From assembly GCA_031365665.1 (NCBI GenBank), contig JANLYO010000111.1:1-64000 (forward strand): a stretch of DNA of 64,000 nt, read 5' to 3'. Below the pieces are notes generated by a model that had not been told where the DNA came from, made no database searches, and saw nothing but the letters and a program-made list of their open reading frames with translations. The translations under genes were made by a program, and so were the position numbers. The DNA is from JANYCG01 sp031365665 (lineage in GTDB: Bacteria; Pseudomonadota; Gammaproteobacteria; Burkholderiales; Burkholderiaceae_C). Below, piece after piece: positions 1 through 7,828 of this stretch (the stretch's first letter is position 1; each line of letters opens with the position of its first letter).

Positions 1-827
1 GTCGTGTTCAGGCGTGAGTTTAGCGGACGCTTGGCGATGGTCTGGAAAGCCGATGTGGATACCGGCACCACCGATGCCGCTATTGTTTTTACAGAAAATT
101 GGGCATGTTTGGCACGCCCCAACACGTGATTTGCATACTCAAACCAGTTCGTTTGTCCACCTGCGGCCAGATGGTACAAACCGGAGACGTCCCGCCCGCC
201 CGCCAATTGCCCAAACGCTTGGCGCAACACGTGGGCGGTGACGTCGGCCAACAACTCGGCACCCGTCGGCGCGCCGGTTTGGTCGTTGATGACTTTAAGC
301 ACTTCCCGTTCCTGCGCTAGTTTGAGCATGGTCTTGGCAAAGTTGCCGCCACGGGCAGCGTAGACCCAGCTGGTCCGGAAAATCAGGTGTTTGCAACCGC
401 TGGCCTGTACCAGTTGCTCGCCCTCCAACTTGGTTCGCCCATAGATATTCAAGGGGGCGGGAGCGTCAGTTTCAACCCAGGGCTCGTCGCCACTGCCGTC
501 AAACACGTAGTCGGTCGAATAATGCACCAGCCAGGCGCCGACCTCTTTGGCTGCGCTGGCCAATGCCCCTGGCGCCAAAGCGTTGATGGTTCGCACGAGT
601 TCAGGCTCTGCTTCGGCTTTGTCGACCGCCGTGTGGGCACCTGCGTTGACGATGATGGCCGGCGCGATGGTTCGAACCGTGTCAATCAAACCGGGCAAGT
701 TGGTGAAGTCGCCGCAATAGTCGCTGCTGTCAAAATCCAGTGCAATCACTTCACCCAAAGGTGCCAGGCTACGCTGCAACTCCCAGCCGACCTGCCCGCC
801 CTTGCCCAGCAAAAGAATTTTGTTCAT
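1..827 (-). CDS. rfbD: dTDP-4-dehydrorhamnose reductase, C-terminus cut by window edge
   Basis: Reduces dTDP-4-dehydro-L-rhamnose with NAD(P)H, the last step of dTDP-L-rhamnose synthesis for surface polysaccharide. The frame opens with MNKILLLGKGGQVG, a Rossmann nucleotide-binding start, then shows VHYSTDYVFDG and the catalytic YGRTK (YxxxK) of short-chain dehydrogenases. The last visible residues, RPLNSRLNT, match the usual RfbD C-terminal part, so about 275 codons are present and only a short tail is missing. It starts 5 bp after the rfbB stop, so the two genes are co-transcribed. Confidence 0.93.
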   Translation of the reverse strand, partial: MNKILLLGKGGQVGWELQRSLAPLGEVIALDFDSSDYCGDFTNLPGLIDTVRTIAPAIIVNAGAHTAVDKAEAEPELVRTINALAPGALASAAKEVGAWLVHYSTDYVFDGSGDEPWVETDAPAPLNIYGRTKLEGEQLVQASGCKHLIFRTSWVYAARGGNFAKTMLKLAQEREVLKVINDQTGAPTGAELLADVTAHVLRQAFGQLAGGRDVSGLYHLAAGGQTNWFEYANHVLGRAKHAQFSVKTIAASVVPVSTSAFQTIAKRPLNSRLNT

Positions 828-832
828 CGGGT

Positions 833-1900
833 TCAGGCGGCTCGCTCGGCGTAGTTAGTCTGTACCCACTCTTGGTAGGAGCCCGACTTTACGTTGGCAA
901 CCCATGACTGATTGGCCAAGTACCATTGCACCGTTTTTTGGATGCCTGTGTCGAAAGTTTCAGCGGGTTTCCAGCCCAGTTCACGCTCTATCTTGCCTGC
1001 ATCAATGGCATACCGCCGGTCGTGTCCGGGGCGGTCGGCGACGTACGTGATTTGTTCGCGGTAGTGCCCGCCACCTGCCTTCGGTTGAAGTTGGTCAAGC
1101 AGTGCGCAAATTGTGTTGACGATTTCGATATTGGGCTTTTCGTTCCATCCGCCCACGTTATAAACCTCGCCTGGTTGCCCCGCCTGGAGAACCCGGCGAA
1201 TAGCACTGCAATGGTCTTTCACGTACAACCAGTCTCTGACTTGCATCCCGTCGCCATACACGGGCAGACTTTTGCCCCCCAGCGCGTTGACGATCATCAG
1301 AGGAATCAGTTTCTCGGGGAAATGGTAAGGGCCGTAGTTGTTGCTGCAATTGGTCGTCAATACCGGCAAGCCATAGGTGTGGTGGTAGGCCCGCACCAGG
1401 TGGTCACTGGCTGCTTTACTGGCAGAGTAAGGACTGTTGGGCTCGTATTGGTTGCTCTCGTTGAAGGCAGGATCGTCTTTGCCGAGCGAACCATACACTT
1501 CATCTGTAGAGACATGCAGAAATCTGAAGCCCGACTTGTCTTGCCCCTTCAATCCGCCCCAGTGGGCGCGAACAGCCTCCAAAAGGCGAAAGGTGCCCAT
1601 GATGTTGGTTTGAATGAAGTCTTCGGGCCCGTGAATCGAACGGTCCACATGGGATTCCGCTGCAAAATTAACGATGGCGCGGGGCTGGTAGCGCGTTAGA
1701 AGTTCCGCAACAAGCGTTGAATCGCCAATGTCACCCTTCACAAACACATGAAGGTCATTGCCTTGCAGCGACTTCAGGTTTTCCAGGTTGCCCGCGTATG
1801 TCAATTTGTCCAAATTGACGACCGGCTCACCGGTTTGCGCCAACCAGTCCAGTGCAAAATTTGAGCCGATAAACCCAGCCCCACCTGTAACGACAATCAT
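833..1900 (-). CDS. rfbB: dTDP-glucose 4,6-dehydratase
   Basis: Converts dTDP-glucose to dTDP-4-keto-6-deoxyglucose, the second step of the dTDP-rhamnose pathway. The 355-residue protein has the full family length. It begins with the NAD-binding GGAGFIGSNF, carries HVSTDEVYGSL and the catalytic YSASKAASDHLVRA, and has NCSNNYGPYHFPEKLIPL further on. The ATG at 1900 is preceded by AGAGGAA on the minus strand. rfbD follows directly, and a terminator-like hairpin lies 12 bp upstream of the start codon. Confidence 0.97.
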   Translation of the reverse strand: MIVVTGGAGFIGSNFALDWLAQTGEPVVNLDKLTYAGNLENLKSLQGNDLHVFVKGDIGDSTLVAELLTRYQPRAIVNFAAESHVDRSIHGPEDFIQTNIMGTFRLLEAVRAHWGGLKGQDKSGFRFLHVSTDEVYGSLGKDDPAFNESNQYEPNSPYSASKAASDHLVRAYHHTYGLPVLTTNCSNNYGPYHFPEKLIPLMIVNALGGKSLPVYGDGMQVRDWLYVKDHCSAIRRVLQAGQPGEVYNVGGWNEKPNIEIVNTICALLDQLQPKAGGGHYREQITYVADRPGHDRRYAIDAGKIERELGWKPAETFDTGIQKTVQWYLANQSWVANVKSGSYQEWVQTNYAERAA

Positions 1901-1911
1901 CTATTCCTCTG

Positions 1912-1937
1912 AAAAAGGCCCGCACCGCAGCGGGCCT
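1912..1937 (-). terminator. Rho-independent terminator after dctM
   Basis: On the minus strand an 8-bp GC-rich stem (AGGCCCGC/GCGGGCCT, 6-nt loop) is followed by five T residues. It lies 17 bp after the dctM stop codon and only 11 bp before the rfbB start, so it separates the TRAP operon from the rhamnose operon. Confidence 0.85.
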
Positions 1938-1954
1938 ATGTATTTCGAGAAATT

Positions 1955-3961
1955 TTAACCGTACAGGTATTTGGGCAGCCAGAGCGTCAAACCCGGCCAA
2001 ATGTACATCAGCACCATGCACAGGATCACGATCAGCATGTAGGGCATCATCCCTGCAAAGATCTGGTTGATCGTCACATGGGAAGGTGAAACCCCTTTCA
2101 AATAAAACGCTGACATCGCAACCGGCGGCGACAGGAACGCTGCTTGCAGATTCACAAACACCAGCACCCCCCAAAGAATGGGGTCAATCTGGAAGTGTTG
2201 CAGCAGCGGCAGGAATATCGGCACAAAGATCACAATGATCTCCGTCCACTCCAATGGCCAGCCCAGTACGAAAATGATGGCTTGAGACAGCAACATGAAC
2301 TGCATCGGCGAAAGATTCATCGACAGCACCCATTCCTCCACCACACGCTGACCGCCCAGCAGGGCAAAGACAGCAGAAAACAGCGCAGATCCCACAAACA
2401 GCCAGCACACCATAGAAGTGGTTTTGGCGGTCAGGAACACGGCTTCTTTGATGCGTTGAAAATTCAGTGTGCCTGCCTGCCAGGCCATTAGAAAAGCACC
2501 GGCCGCCCCGACAGCGGCAGACTCGGTTGCCGTGGTAATGCCAAACAAAATAACCCCCAAAACCACCATTGTCAGCAAGGCCAAGGGCATGACCGATGAC
2601 ACCAACATACGCAGGATTTCAAACTGCTCAGCATCAAACCGCCAGTAATACCAAATCAGCAATAGCGAGGTCAAACCACACGCTACCCAAAACCAGCTAT
2701 AAAACGCCTCAGGCACCGGCGCGGTTTGGATACCCTTGGCATTCGGGTCACTCATTTCCTGCAAAGCGGGTTCAGCAACCGCTTTTCCAGATTCAACTTT
2801 TTCCGCAGACGCCGTCTCCTTGGCATCCGATGCACCCGGTGGCGCTTGAAGACCCCCGTCTGTGGATGTGTCTTTACTGGAACTTTCCGCAGCTGGCGGT
2901 TCTTTCACGCCGCTATCGGCAGACGGTGTAGCCGGCGGCTCCTGAACCCCTTGCGAAGTCAGCTGCTCGGCCTTGGGCGGTAAACCAGTTGCCGCTTTTG
3001 CCGCCAAGCTGCTTTTGGCAACCTGTACCGCCTCAGCAGCAATGATGGCGTTATTGTCTTCCTGCGAATGGATCACCACATACCACCAAGTCCCGCCAAG
3101 TGACGCTAGCGCCAAAATCAATGGCGTCAGAGCCATCGCGAAGCTACGCGATAACAGACCCCAAGTGATCTTTATGCCCTCCCCGCCACTTCGCAATGCC
3201 TTAGCAGGGGCCACGAGGGCGACAGCAAGCGCAGGCAGCATGCGCTTGGAATAACTACTTGAAACATGGGCGAGCCAAGCCGGAATGGGTGCACGGAGTT
3301 GGTTTGGCGGCAACTTTGGCGCAATTTTTGGATTGATCAATACCCAGCCAACGATATAGACGAGGTAGAGAAAAGCCAAGAAAAAGCCGGGGAACATTGC
3401 GGCAGCATAAAGTTTGACAACTGACTGCCCTGCAACTGCCGCGTAAACAATGATCATCACAGACGGAGGAATCAAGATGCCCAAGGTGCCGCCGGCCGTA
3501 ATGACGCCAGCCGCCAGACGCGTGTCATACCCGGCATTCAACATGGGGCGCATGGCGATCACACCCATCAGCACGACGACCGCGCCGACCAAGCCGCTCG
3601 CAATGCCCCAGAATGTGCAGATGATCAGGGTCGTCACCGCCAAAGAACCGGGCACACTGCGAAAAGCCAATTGGACGCTGTGGAACATTTTGTCCACCAG
3701 CGCGCCACGCTCCATGACATACCCCATCAGCACAAAAAGCGGTATTGACAGCAAGGTCTCGTTGGTCATCGCGCCAAATGCGCGCTGCACCATCAAGTCG
3801 AAAATGCGGTTGTCCAGAAAACCGGCAGACGGGTTGTAAAATGCGATGTAACCAAACATCATGCCCAACCCCATCAAGGTGAATGCGGTGGGAAAACCCA
3901 TCATGATCACGACCACAATCAGGCCGAGCATGGTCATGCCGAGTGCTGCGTTGCTCATCAT
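1955..3961 (-). CDS. dctM: TRAP transporter large permease, DctM family, with long internal insertion
   Basis: Large membrane subunit of a tripartite ATP-independent periplasmic transporter, which imports organic acids using the ion gradient. The protein is about 668 residues, while family members are usually near 430. Residues 1 to about 215 and about 445 to the end match normal DctM halves. Between them lie an extra hydrophobic segment (about 270-298), a loop of about 120 residues rich in Ala, Pro, Glu and Ser with repeated EPPA-like units, and another hydrophobic segment (about 421-441). The ATG at 3961 overlaps the dctQ stop (TGATG). Confidence 0.93.
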   Translation of the reverse strand: MMSNAALGMTMLGLIVVVIMMGFPTAFTLMGLGMMFGYIAFYNPSAGFLDNRIFDLMVQRAFGAMTNETLLSIPLFVLMGYVMERGALVDKMFHSVQLAFRSVPGSLAVTTLIICTFWGIASGLVGAVVVLMGVIAMRPMLNAGYDTRLAAGVITAGGTLGILIPPSVMIIVYAAVAGQSVVKLYAAAMFPGFFLAFLYLVYIVGWVLINPKIAPKLPPNQLRAPIPAWLAHVSSSYSKRMLPALAVALVAPAKALRSGGEGIKITWGLLSRSFAMALTPLILALASLGGTWWYVVIHSQEDNNAIIAAEAVQVAKSSLAAKAATGLPPKAEQLTSQGVQEPPATPSADSGVKEPPAAESSSKDTSTDGGLQAPPGASDAKETASAEKVESGKAVAEPALQEMSDPNAKGIQTAPVPEAFYSWFWVACGLTSLLLIWYYWRFDAEQFEILRMLVSSVMPLALLTMVVLGVILFGITTATESAAVGAAGAFLMAWQAGTLNFQRIKEAVFLTAKTTSMVCWLFVGSALFSAVFALLGGQRVVEEWVLSMNLSPMQFMLLSQAIIFVLGWPLEWTEIIVIFVPIFLPLLQHFQIDPILWGVLVFVNLQAAFLSPPVAMSAFYLKGVSPSHVTINQIFAGMMPYMLIVILCMVLMYIWPGLTLWLPKYLYG

Positions 3962-4587
3962 CAACCTTTCACGCTCTTGGATTGCTCAATGGCCAAGGCC
4001 TTGGCTTCCTCATCGACATGCTCACTGCCCGTCAACTGTTGGGCGACCACATCGGACTCCTGGGCGTCCTTCAGGCGTGGCGTCCACTCCCCGGTTTTTA
4101 GACAGACAAGACAACGCACAATCTCCGACACCCCCTGCATCATCACAATGGCACCTGCAAACGGGATGACAAATTTGAAGGGGTACAGCGGCAGCGGCTC
4201 GGCATTGAAGGTTTGCTCACGAATCGCCAACGAATCCTGAAAATAGCTCCAGCCCGCCCAGGTCAAGGCGGCGATTCCCGGAAGGAAAAATACGACGTAC
4301 AAGACCAGGTCGATCAAGGCCTGCGTGCGCGGCTTGAAACTGCCGTAGAGGAAGTCCCCCCGCACATGCCCGTCATGCGCCAGCGTATAGGCGCCCCCGA
4401 GCATAAACAGCGTGCCATACAGCATGTTGTTGGCGTCAAAAATCCAGGCCGTCGGGGCATTGAGCGCATACCGCTTGAATACTTCACCACACACCAGAAC
4501 CATCAACACCACGATAAGCCACGCCGCCGCCTTGCCGACCCAGGTGCTGATATGGTCGGCCGCGTGTAAAAGTTGTTGGACTGTCAT
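3961..4587 (-). CDS. dctQ: TRAP transporter small permease, DctQ family
   Basis: Small membrane subunit that pairs with DctM. The 208-residue protein starts MTVQQLLHAADHISTWVG and has four hydrophobic helices, as is usual for DctQ. A longer frame reaches further upstream, but that part would run over the hairpin between dctP and dctQ and has no membrane-protein character, so the ATG at 4587 is preferred. The C-terminal tail of about 45 residues is charged and likely cytoplasmic. Confidence 0.92.
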   Translation of the reverse strand: MTVQQLLHAADHISTWVGKAAAWLIVVLMVLVCGEVFKRYALNAPTAWIFDANNMLYGTLFMLGGAYTLAHDGHVRGDFLYGSFKPRTQALIDLVLYVVFFLPGIAALTWAGWSYFQDSLAIREQTFNAEPLPLYPFKFVIPFAGAIVMMQGVSEIVRCLVCLKTGEWTPRLKDAQESDVVAQQLTGSEHVDEEAKALAIEQSKSVKG

Positions 4588-4633
4588 TGAATTTTCCGTC
4601 TGGCAATCGCGTGCCAAGTGTCTGCGCGGCCAC

Positions 4634-4670
4634 AAAAAAACCAGCCATACGGCAGGCCCGGATGGCTGGT
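4634..4670 (-). terminator. Terminator-like hairpin between dctP and dctQ
   Basis: On the minus strand a 9-bp perfect stem (ACCAGCCAT/ATGGCTGGT, 13-nt GC-rich loop) is followed at once by seven T residues. It sits 26 bp after the dctP stop and 46 bp before dctQ. Such partial terminators let the binding protein be made in excess of the permeases. That role is inferred; the structure is seen. Confidence 0.8.
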
Positions 4671-4696
4671 CAACTCTGGTGTTTACCTGCTCAGTT

Positions 4697-5815
4697 TCAG
4701 GCTTTTTTCTTGCTGAAATAATGGTTGTAGGCCATTTTGAAATCGACCATGTAGTCGTTTTGCCACCGACCGGCCTTCTCGGCAAAGGCGCGCTGTGACT
4801 CCAACACCTTTTTGAACAAGGCGTTTTCGCCCGATTTTTTTTCAATCACGCGATCCCAGGCGGCCAATTGCGCCTGCAAAATGGCATCTGGCGTCTTGTA
4901 GAACTTGATGCCGCCTTTTTTCATTTCATCGTAGTCTTTGGAGTTGCGGTCAATGGCCTTCCAGCTCATTTCAGCGGAGCTGGCTTGCACTGCGTATTCA
5001 ATGATGGACTTGAGTTCGGTCGAGAGTGCAGCAAGTTTGGTCTTGTTGAACAGGATTTCAAACTGTTCGCCGGATTGGTGGAAGCTCTGCAACATGCAAT
5101 TTTTGACCACGTCGGGGAAGCCCAAAATCCGGTCTGAAGTGGCATTGTTGAACTCTGCAGCGTCGATCAGGCCGCGGTCCAGCGCAGGCACGATCTCGCT
5201 ACCGGGCAGCGGGTTCACCGCAGCGCCCATATCCGTGAAGATATCCACAGCCAGGCCCACCGTGCGGTATTTCAAACCCTTGAGGTCGCTGACCTTGGCG
5301 ATGGGTTTTTTGAACCAACCCAAGGGTTGCGTCGGCATGGGGCCGTAGACATAGGAGACCACGTCAATGTTGAGCGCCTTGTAGATCTCTTCCAGCAGCG
5401 CCTTGCCGCCGCCGTATTGATGCCATGACAGCACCATGTTGGGATCCATGCCAAAGGCCGGGCCAGAGCCCCACAGCGCCAGTGCGGTGTTTTTGCCGTA
5501 GTGGTAGGCCAAAACACCGTGTCCGCCGTCCAAGGTCCCTTTGTTTACGGCATCCAGCAGTTGAAAAGCGGGAACCACGGAACCTGAGGGCAACACTTCA
5601 ATCTTGAGTTTGCCGCTGGCCATGTCATTGACCTTTTTGGCAAAGTCATTGGCGTATTCATGGAAGATGTCCTTGGCGGGCCAGGTGCTCTGGAAGCGGA
5701 ACGACGTGGTCGTCTGCGCAGTGGCGAGCATGGGCGCCGACAAGGCACCTGCGGCGACGGCTGCGCCCTTGATGAGGCTGCGGCGTTGGGTTGTGGTTTC
5801 AGTCGTGTTCTTCAA
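4697..5815 (-). CDS. dctP: TRAP transporter substrate-binding protein, DctP/TakP-like
   Basis: Periplasmic receptor of the TRAP system. The chosen start is the TTG at 5815, 7 nt after AAGGAG, giving 372 residues; a longer frame upstream has no signal-peptide character. The N-terminus has a twin-arginine motif (QRRSLIKGA), a hydrophobic stretch and an APMLATAQ cleavage region. Length and body (for example the PLPGSEIVPALDRGLIDAAE segment) resemble TakP-like receptors, which bind 2-oxo acids or lactate as dimers. The substrate is inferred only at family level. First gene of dctPQM. Confidence 0.9.
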   Translation of the reverse strand: MKNTTETTTQRRSLIKGAAVAAGALSAPMLATAQTTTSFRFQSTWPAKDIFHEYANDFAKKVNDMASGKLKIEVLPSGSVVPAFQLLDAVNKGTLDGGHGVLAYHYGKNTALALWGSGPAFGMDPNMVLSWHQYGGGKALLEEIYKALNIDVVSYVYGPMPTQPLGWFKKPIAKVSDLKGLKYRTVGLAVDIFTDMGAAVNPLPGSEIVPALDRGLIDAAEFNNATSDRILGFPDVVKNCMLQSFHQSGEQFEILFNKTKLAALSTELKSIIEYAVQASSAEMSWKAIDRNSKDYDEMKKGGIKFYKTPDAILQAQLAAWDRVIEKKSGENALFKKVLESQRAFAEKAGRWQNDYMVDFKMAYNHYFSKKKA

Positions 5816-5920
5816 GTCAAGTCTCCTTAAGTAGAAAGTACAGAAAAATGGCCAAGCCTTCAATCGTGGCTGATTTTTACACTGCACACGAGAGGGTTTT
5901 CACTGTGGAATTGCGTATTG

Positions 5921-5934
5921 TTGACGTAGGTCAA
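5921..5934. promoter_or_regulatory. FNR/ANR-family-like palindrome between dctP and the hydrolase gene
   Basis: TTGAC-GTAG-GTCAA is a perfect 5-bp inverted repeat with 4-bp spacing, the geometry of Crp/Fnr-family sites (TTGAY-N4-RTCAA). It lies in the 218-bp gap between the divergent dctP and the gene at 6034. No convincing -10/-35 pair could be placed around it, so which gene it serves is open. Confidence 0.5.
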
Positions 5935-6033
5935 GAAAGTTAAATTTTGTTTTCGACATCGTTTTCCGGGGATGCTTGGATTTTTCTTCGGCCTACACTT
6001 TGATGCATTGCTGACCACTGACAGGAGACACCC

Positions 6034-6819
6034 ATGGATCGCCGCCATTTTTTCCAAAACTCCAGCCTGGTTGCCACCGGGGCCGTCGTGGGTTGCGCCA
6101 CCCCAGGCGTTGCGCAGCAGCAGGTCAAAACACCCTTCGCCGTGGCCGACACCTACATCCCCATCGTCGGCGGCGACGAAATGTTCCCTGTTCGGCGCAT
6201 TTATTGCATTGGCCGCAACTACCGCGCCCACGCCATCGAGATGGGTTCCAACCCGGACCGTGAGCCGCCCTTCTTCTTTCAGAAACCGACCGACGCGATC
6301 CAGTTCGTGGCCGCGGGCACGGTGGCTGACCACCCCTACCCGAGCTTGACCAAAAACTACCACTACGAAGCTGAGTTGGTCGCCTGCCTCAACAAAGGCG
6401 GCCGCAACATCAAGGTGGCCGACGCGCTCTCGCACGTGTACGGCTACTCGCTTGGCCTGGACATGACGCGCCGCGACCTGCAGCGTGCCATGGGCGACGA
6501 AAAAAAGCCTTGGGAGATCGGCAAAAGTTTTGACCACTCAGCCGTGATCGGCTCTGTGCACAAACTGGCTCAAACAGGCCATTTTGAAAAAGGCGTGATC
6601 TGGCTCAAAGTCAACGGCGCAATCAAACAAAGCGCCAACTTGAGCCAGATGATCTGGTCAGTGGCCGAGCAGATCGCCAAGTTGTCAGAAGCCAATGAGC
6701 TCTTCGCCGGCGACATCATCTACAGCGGCACACCGGAAAACGTAGGCCCCGTGGTGCGCGGCGACGTCATCGAGATGCACATCGACGGCCTGCCCAATTT
6801 AAGTGTAAAGATAATTTGA
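6034..6819 (+). CDS. Fumarylacetoacetate hydrolase family protein with export signal
   Basis: The 261-residue protein begins with a twin-arginine-like signal (DRRHFFQ, then a hydrophobic run and a CATPGVAQQ end). The rest is a full FAH-fold domain. IGRNYRAHAIEMG and PPFFFQKPTDA resemble fumarylpyruvate hydrolases, and the metal-binding acids are present in YHYEAEL and GLDMTRRDLQ. FAH enzymes hydrolyse C-C bonds of oxo acids and are normally cytoplasmic, so a periplasmic location would be unusual. AGGAGA lies 6 nt before the ATG. It is divergent from the TRAP operon. The substrate is not known. Confidence 0.85.
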   Translation: MDRRHFFQNSSLVATGAVVGCATPGVAQQQVKTPFAVADTYIPIVGGDEMFPVRRIYCIGRNYRAHAIEMGSNPDREPPFFFQKPTDAIQFVAAGTVADHPYPSLTKNYHYEAELVACLNKGGRNIKVADALSHVYGYSLGLDMTRRDLQRAMGDEKKPWEIGKSFDHSAVIGSVHKLAQTGHFEKGVIWLKVNGAIKQSANLSQMIWSVAEQIAKLSEANELFAGDIIYSGTPENVGPVVRGDVIEMHIDGLPNLSVKII

Positions 6820-6832
6820 CCTAGCCCCCACG

Positions 6833-7306
6833 CTACACCGCTTCCCCAGTTGCCACCATGGCGGTGAAGCGTTTGGCAAGCCACATCCCGGCTGCCATGG
6901 CGATCACGAAAATCATCACGTCGGTGCTGCCGCTGAGCAAAGACGCCGCCGCCGGGCCGGGGCAATAACCCGCCAAACCCCAGCCGATGCCAAACAAGGC
7001 TGCGCCCAGCAGCAAAGGCAGATCAATATCGCTGCGGGTCGGCAGATGGAATTGCTCGTCAGCCAGCGGTTTGGCACGTTTTGGCGTGAGCCAGAAGGCC
7101 ACTAGCGTCACCATCAGTGCGCCCCCCATCACGAAGGCAAGGCTCGGATCCCAAAAACCTTTTTCGGCGGTGCTCGAAATCCCCCGGGCCAAGCCACCCA
7201 AGTCCAGAAACGCCAGCACCTTGGCCGGTTGGGTCATGCCCCCCACCACCAGGCCGATGGCAAAAACCACGCCCGACAGCAGCGCCCAGATCGATCGTTG
7301 AATCAT
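6833..7306 (-). CDS. YeeE/YedE family half-size permease (second of pair)
   Basis: A 157-residue membrane protein of the YeeE/YedE (sulfur transport) family. It starts MIQRSIWALLSGVVFAIGL, has four hydrophobic helices, and shows the family signatures GMTQPAKVLAFLD and GWGLAGYCPGPA with the conserved cysteine. Full-size YeeE imports thiosulfate; here the function is split over two adjacent genes. It ends 14 bp from the convergent hydrolase gene. The ATG at 7306 was chosen because the frame upstream of it is antisense-like and not hydrophobic. Confidence 0.88.
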   Translation of the reverse strand: MIQRSIWALLSGVVFAIGLVVGGMTQPAKVLAFLDLGGLARGISSTAEKGFWDPSLAFVMGGALMVTLVAFWLTPKRAKPLADEQFHLPTRSDIDLPLLLGAALFGIGWGLAGYCPGPAAASLLSGSTDVMIFVIAMAAGMWLAKRFTAMVATGEAV

Positions 7307-7328
7307 GTCAATGGCTCCTGTTTGACCG

Positions 7329-7760
7329 TCAAACCACAGCCCATTTGGCAATGGCCACGGTGGCCATGCCAAACGCCATGAACACACCGGTGGCCGCCAC
7401 TGAGCGCATCGATCTGCGCCCAATGCCGCAGACGCCGTGCCCACTGGTGCAGCCGGAGCCCAAGATCGTGCCAAAACCAACCAAAAGCCCGGCTGCGCCC
7501 AGCAGCCAGGGCGACCGCGTTGCCAGCATCGTTTGCCCCACGGCGTTCATCATCAACACGCCTGCCACCATCAGCCCCAAAAAGAAGGCCCAGCGCCACG
7601 CGCGGTCCTCGTCATCCCGTGGTTCTGGCCCGAGCAAGCCCCCTGCGATGCCGCTGATGCCCGCCACGCGCCCCAGGCCAAGCAGCAGAATCCAGCTGGC
7701 CACGCCGATCAAGACGCCGCCAAAGAGTGATTGCACATAAGGGTGAAAAGATTGCAGCAT
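7329..7760 (-). CDS. YeeE/YedE family half-size permease (first of pair)
   Basis: A 143-residue membrane protein starting MLQSFHPYVQSLFGGVLIG. It contains GRVAGISGI and the conserved cysteine motif GSGCTSGHGVCGIGR that lines the substrate path in YeeE-like proteins. With the following gene (22 bp apart) it rebuilds the two halves of a full-size YeeE/YedE permease, an arrangement known from PmpAB-type pairs. GGGAA precedes the ATG at 7760. It is divergent from the persulfide dioxygenase fusion, which supports a shared role in reduced sulfur handling. Confidence 0.88.
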   Translation of the reverse strand: MLQSFHPYVQSLFGGVLIGVASWILLLGLGRVAGISGIAGGLLGPEPRDDEDRAWRWAFFLGLMVAGVLMMNAVGQTMLATRSPWLLGAAGLLVGFGTILGSGCTSGHGVCGIGRRSMRSVAATGVFMAFGMATVAIAKWAVV

Positions 7761-7828
7761 GGGGATTCCCAGGGTCGGGTTCGAACAAAAGGCTGCAAGA
7801 GCATACCGCATGGGTTATAAACCGGCGG

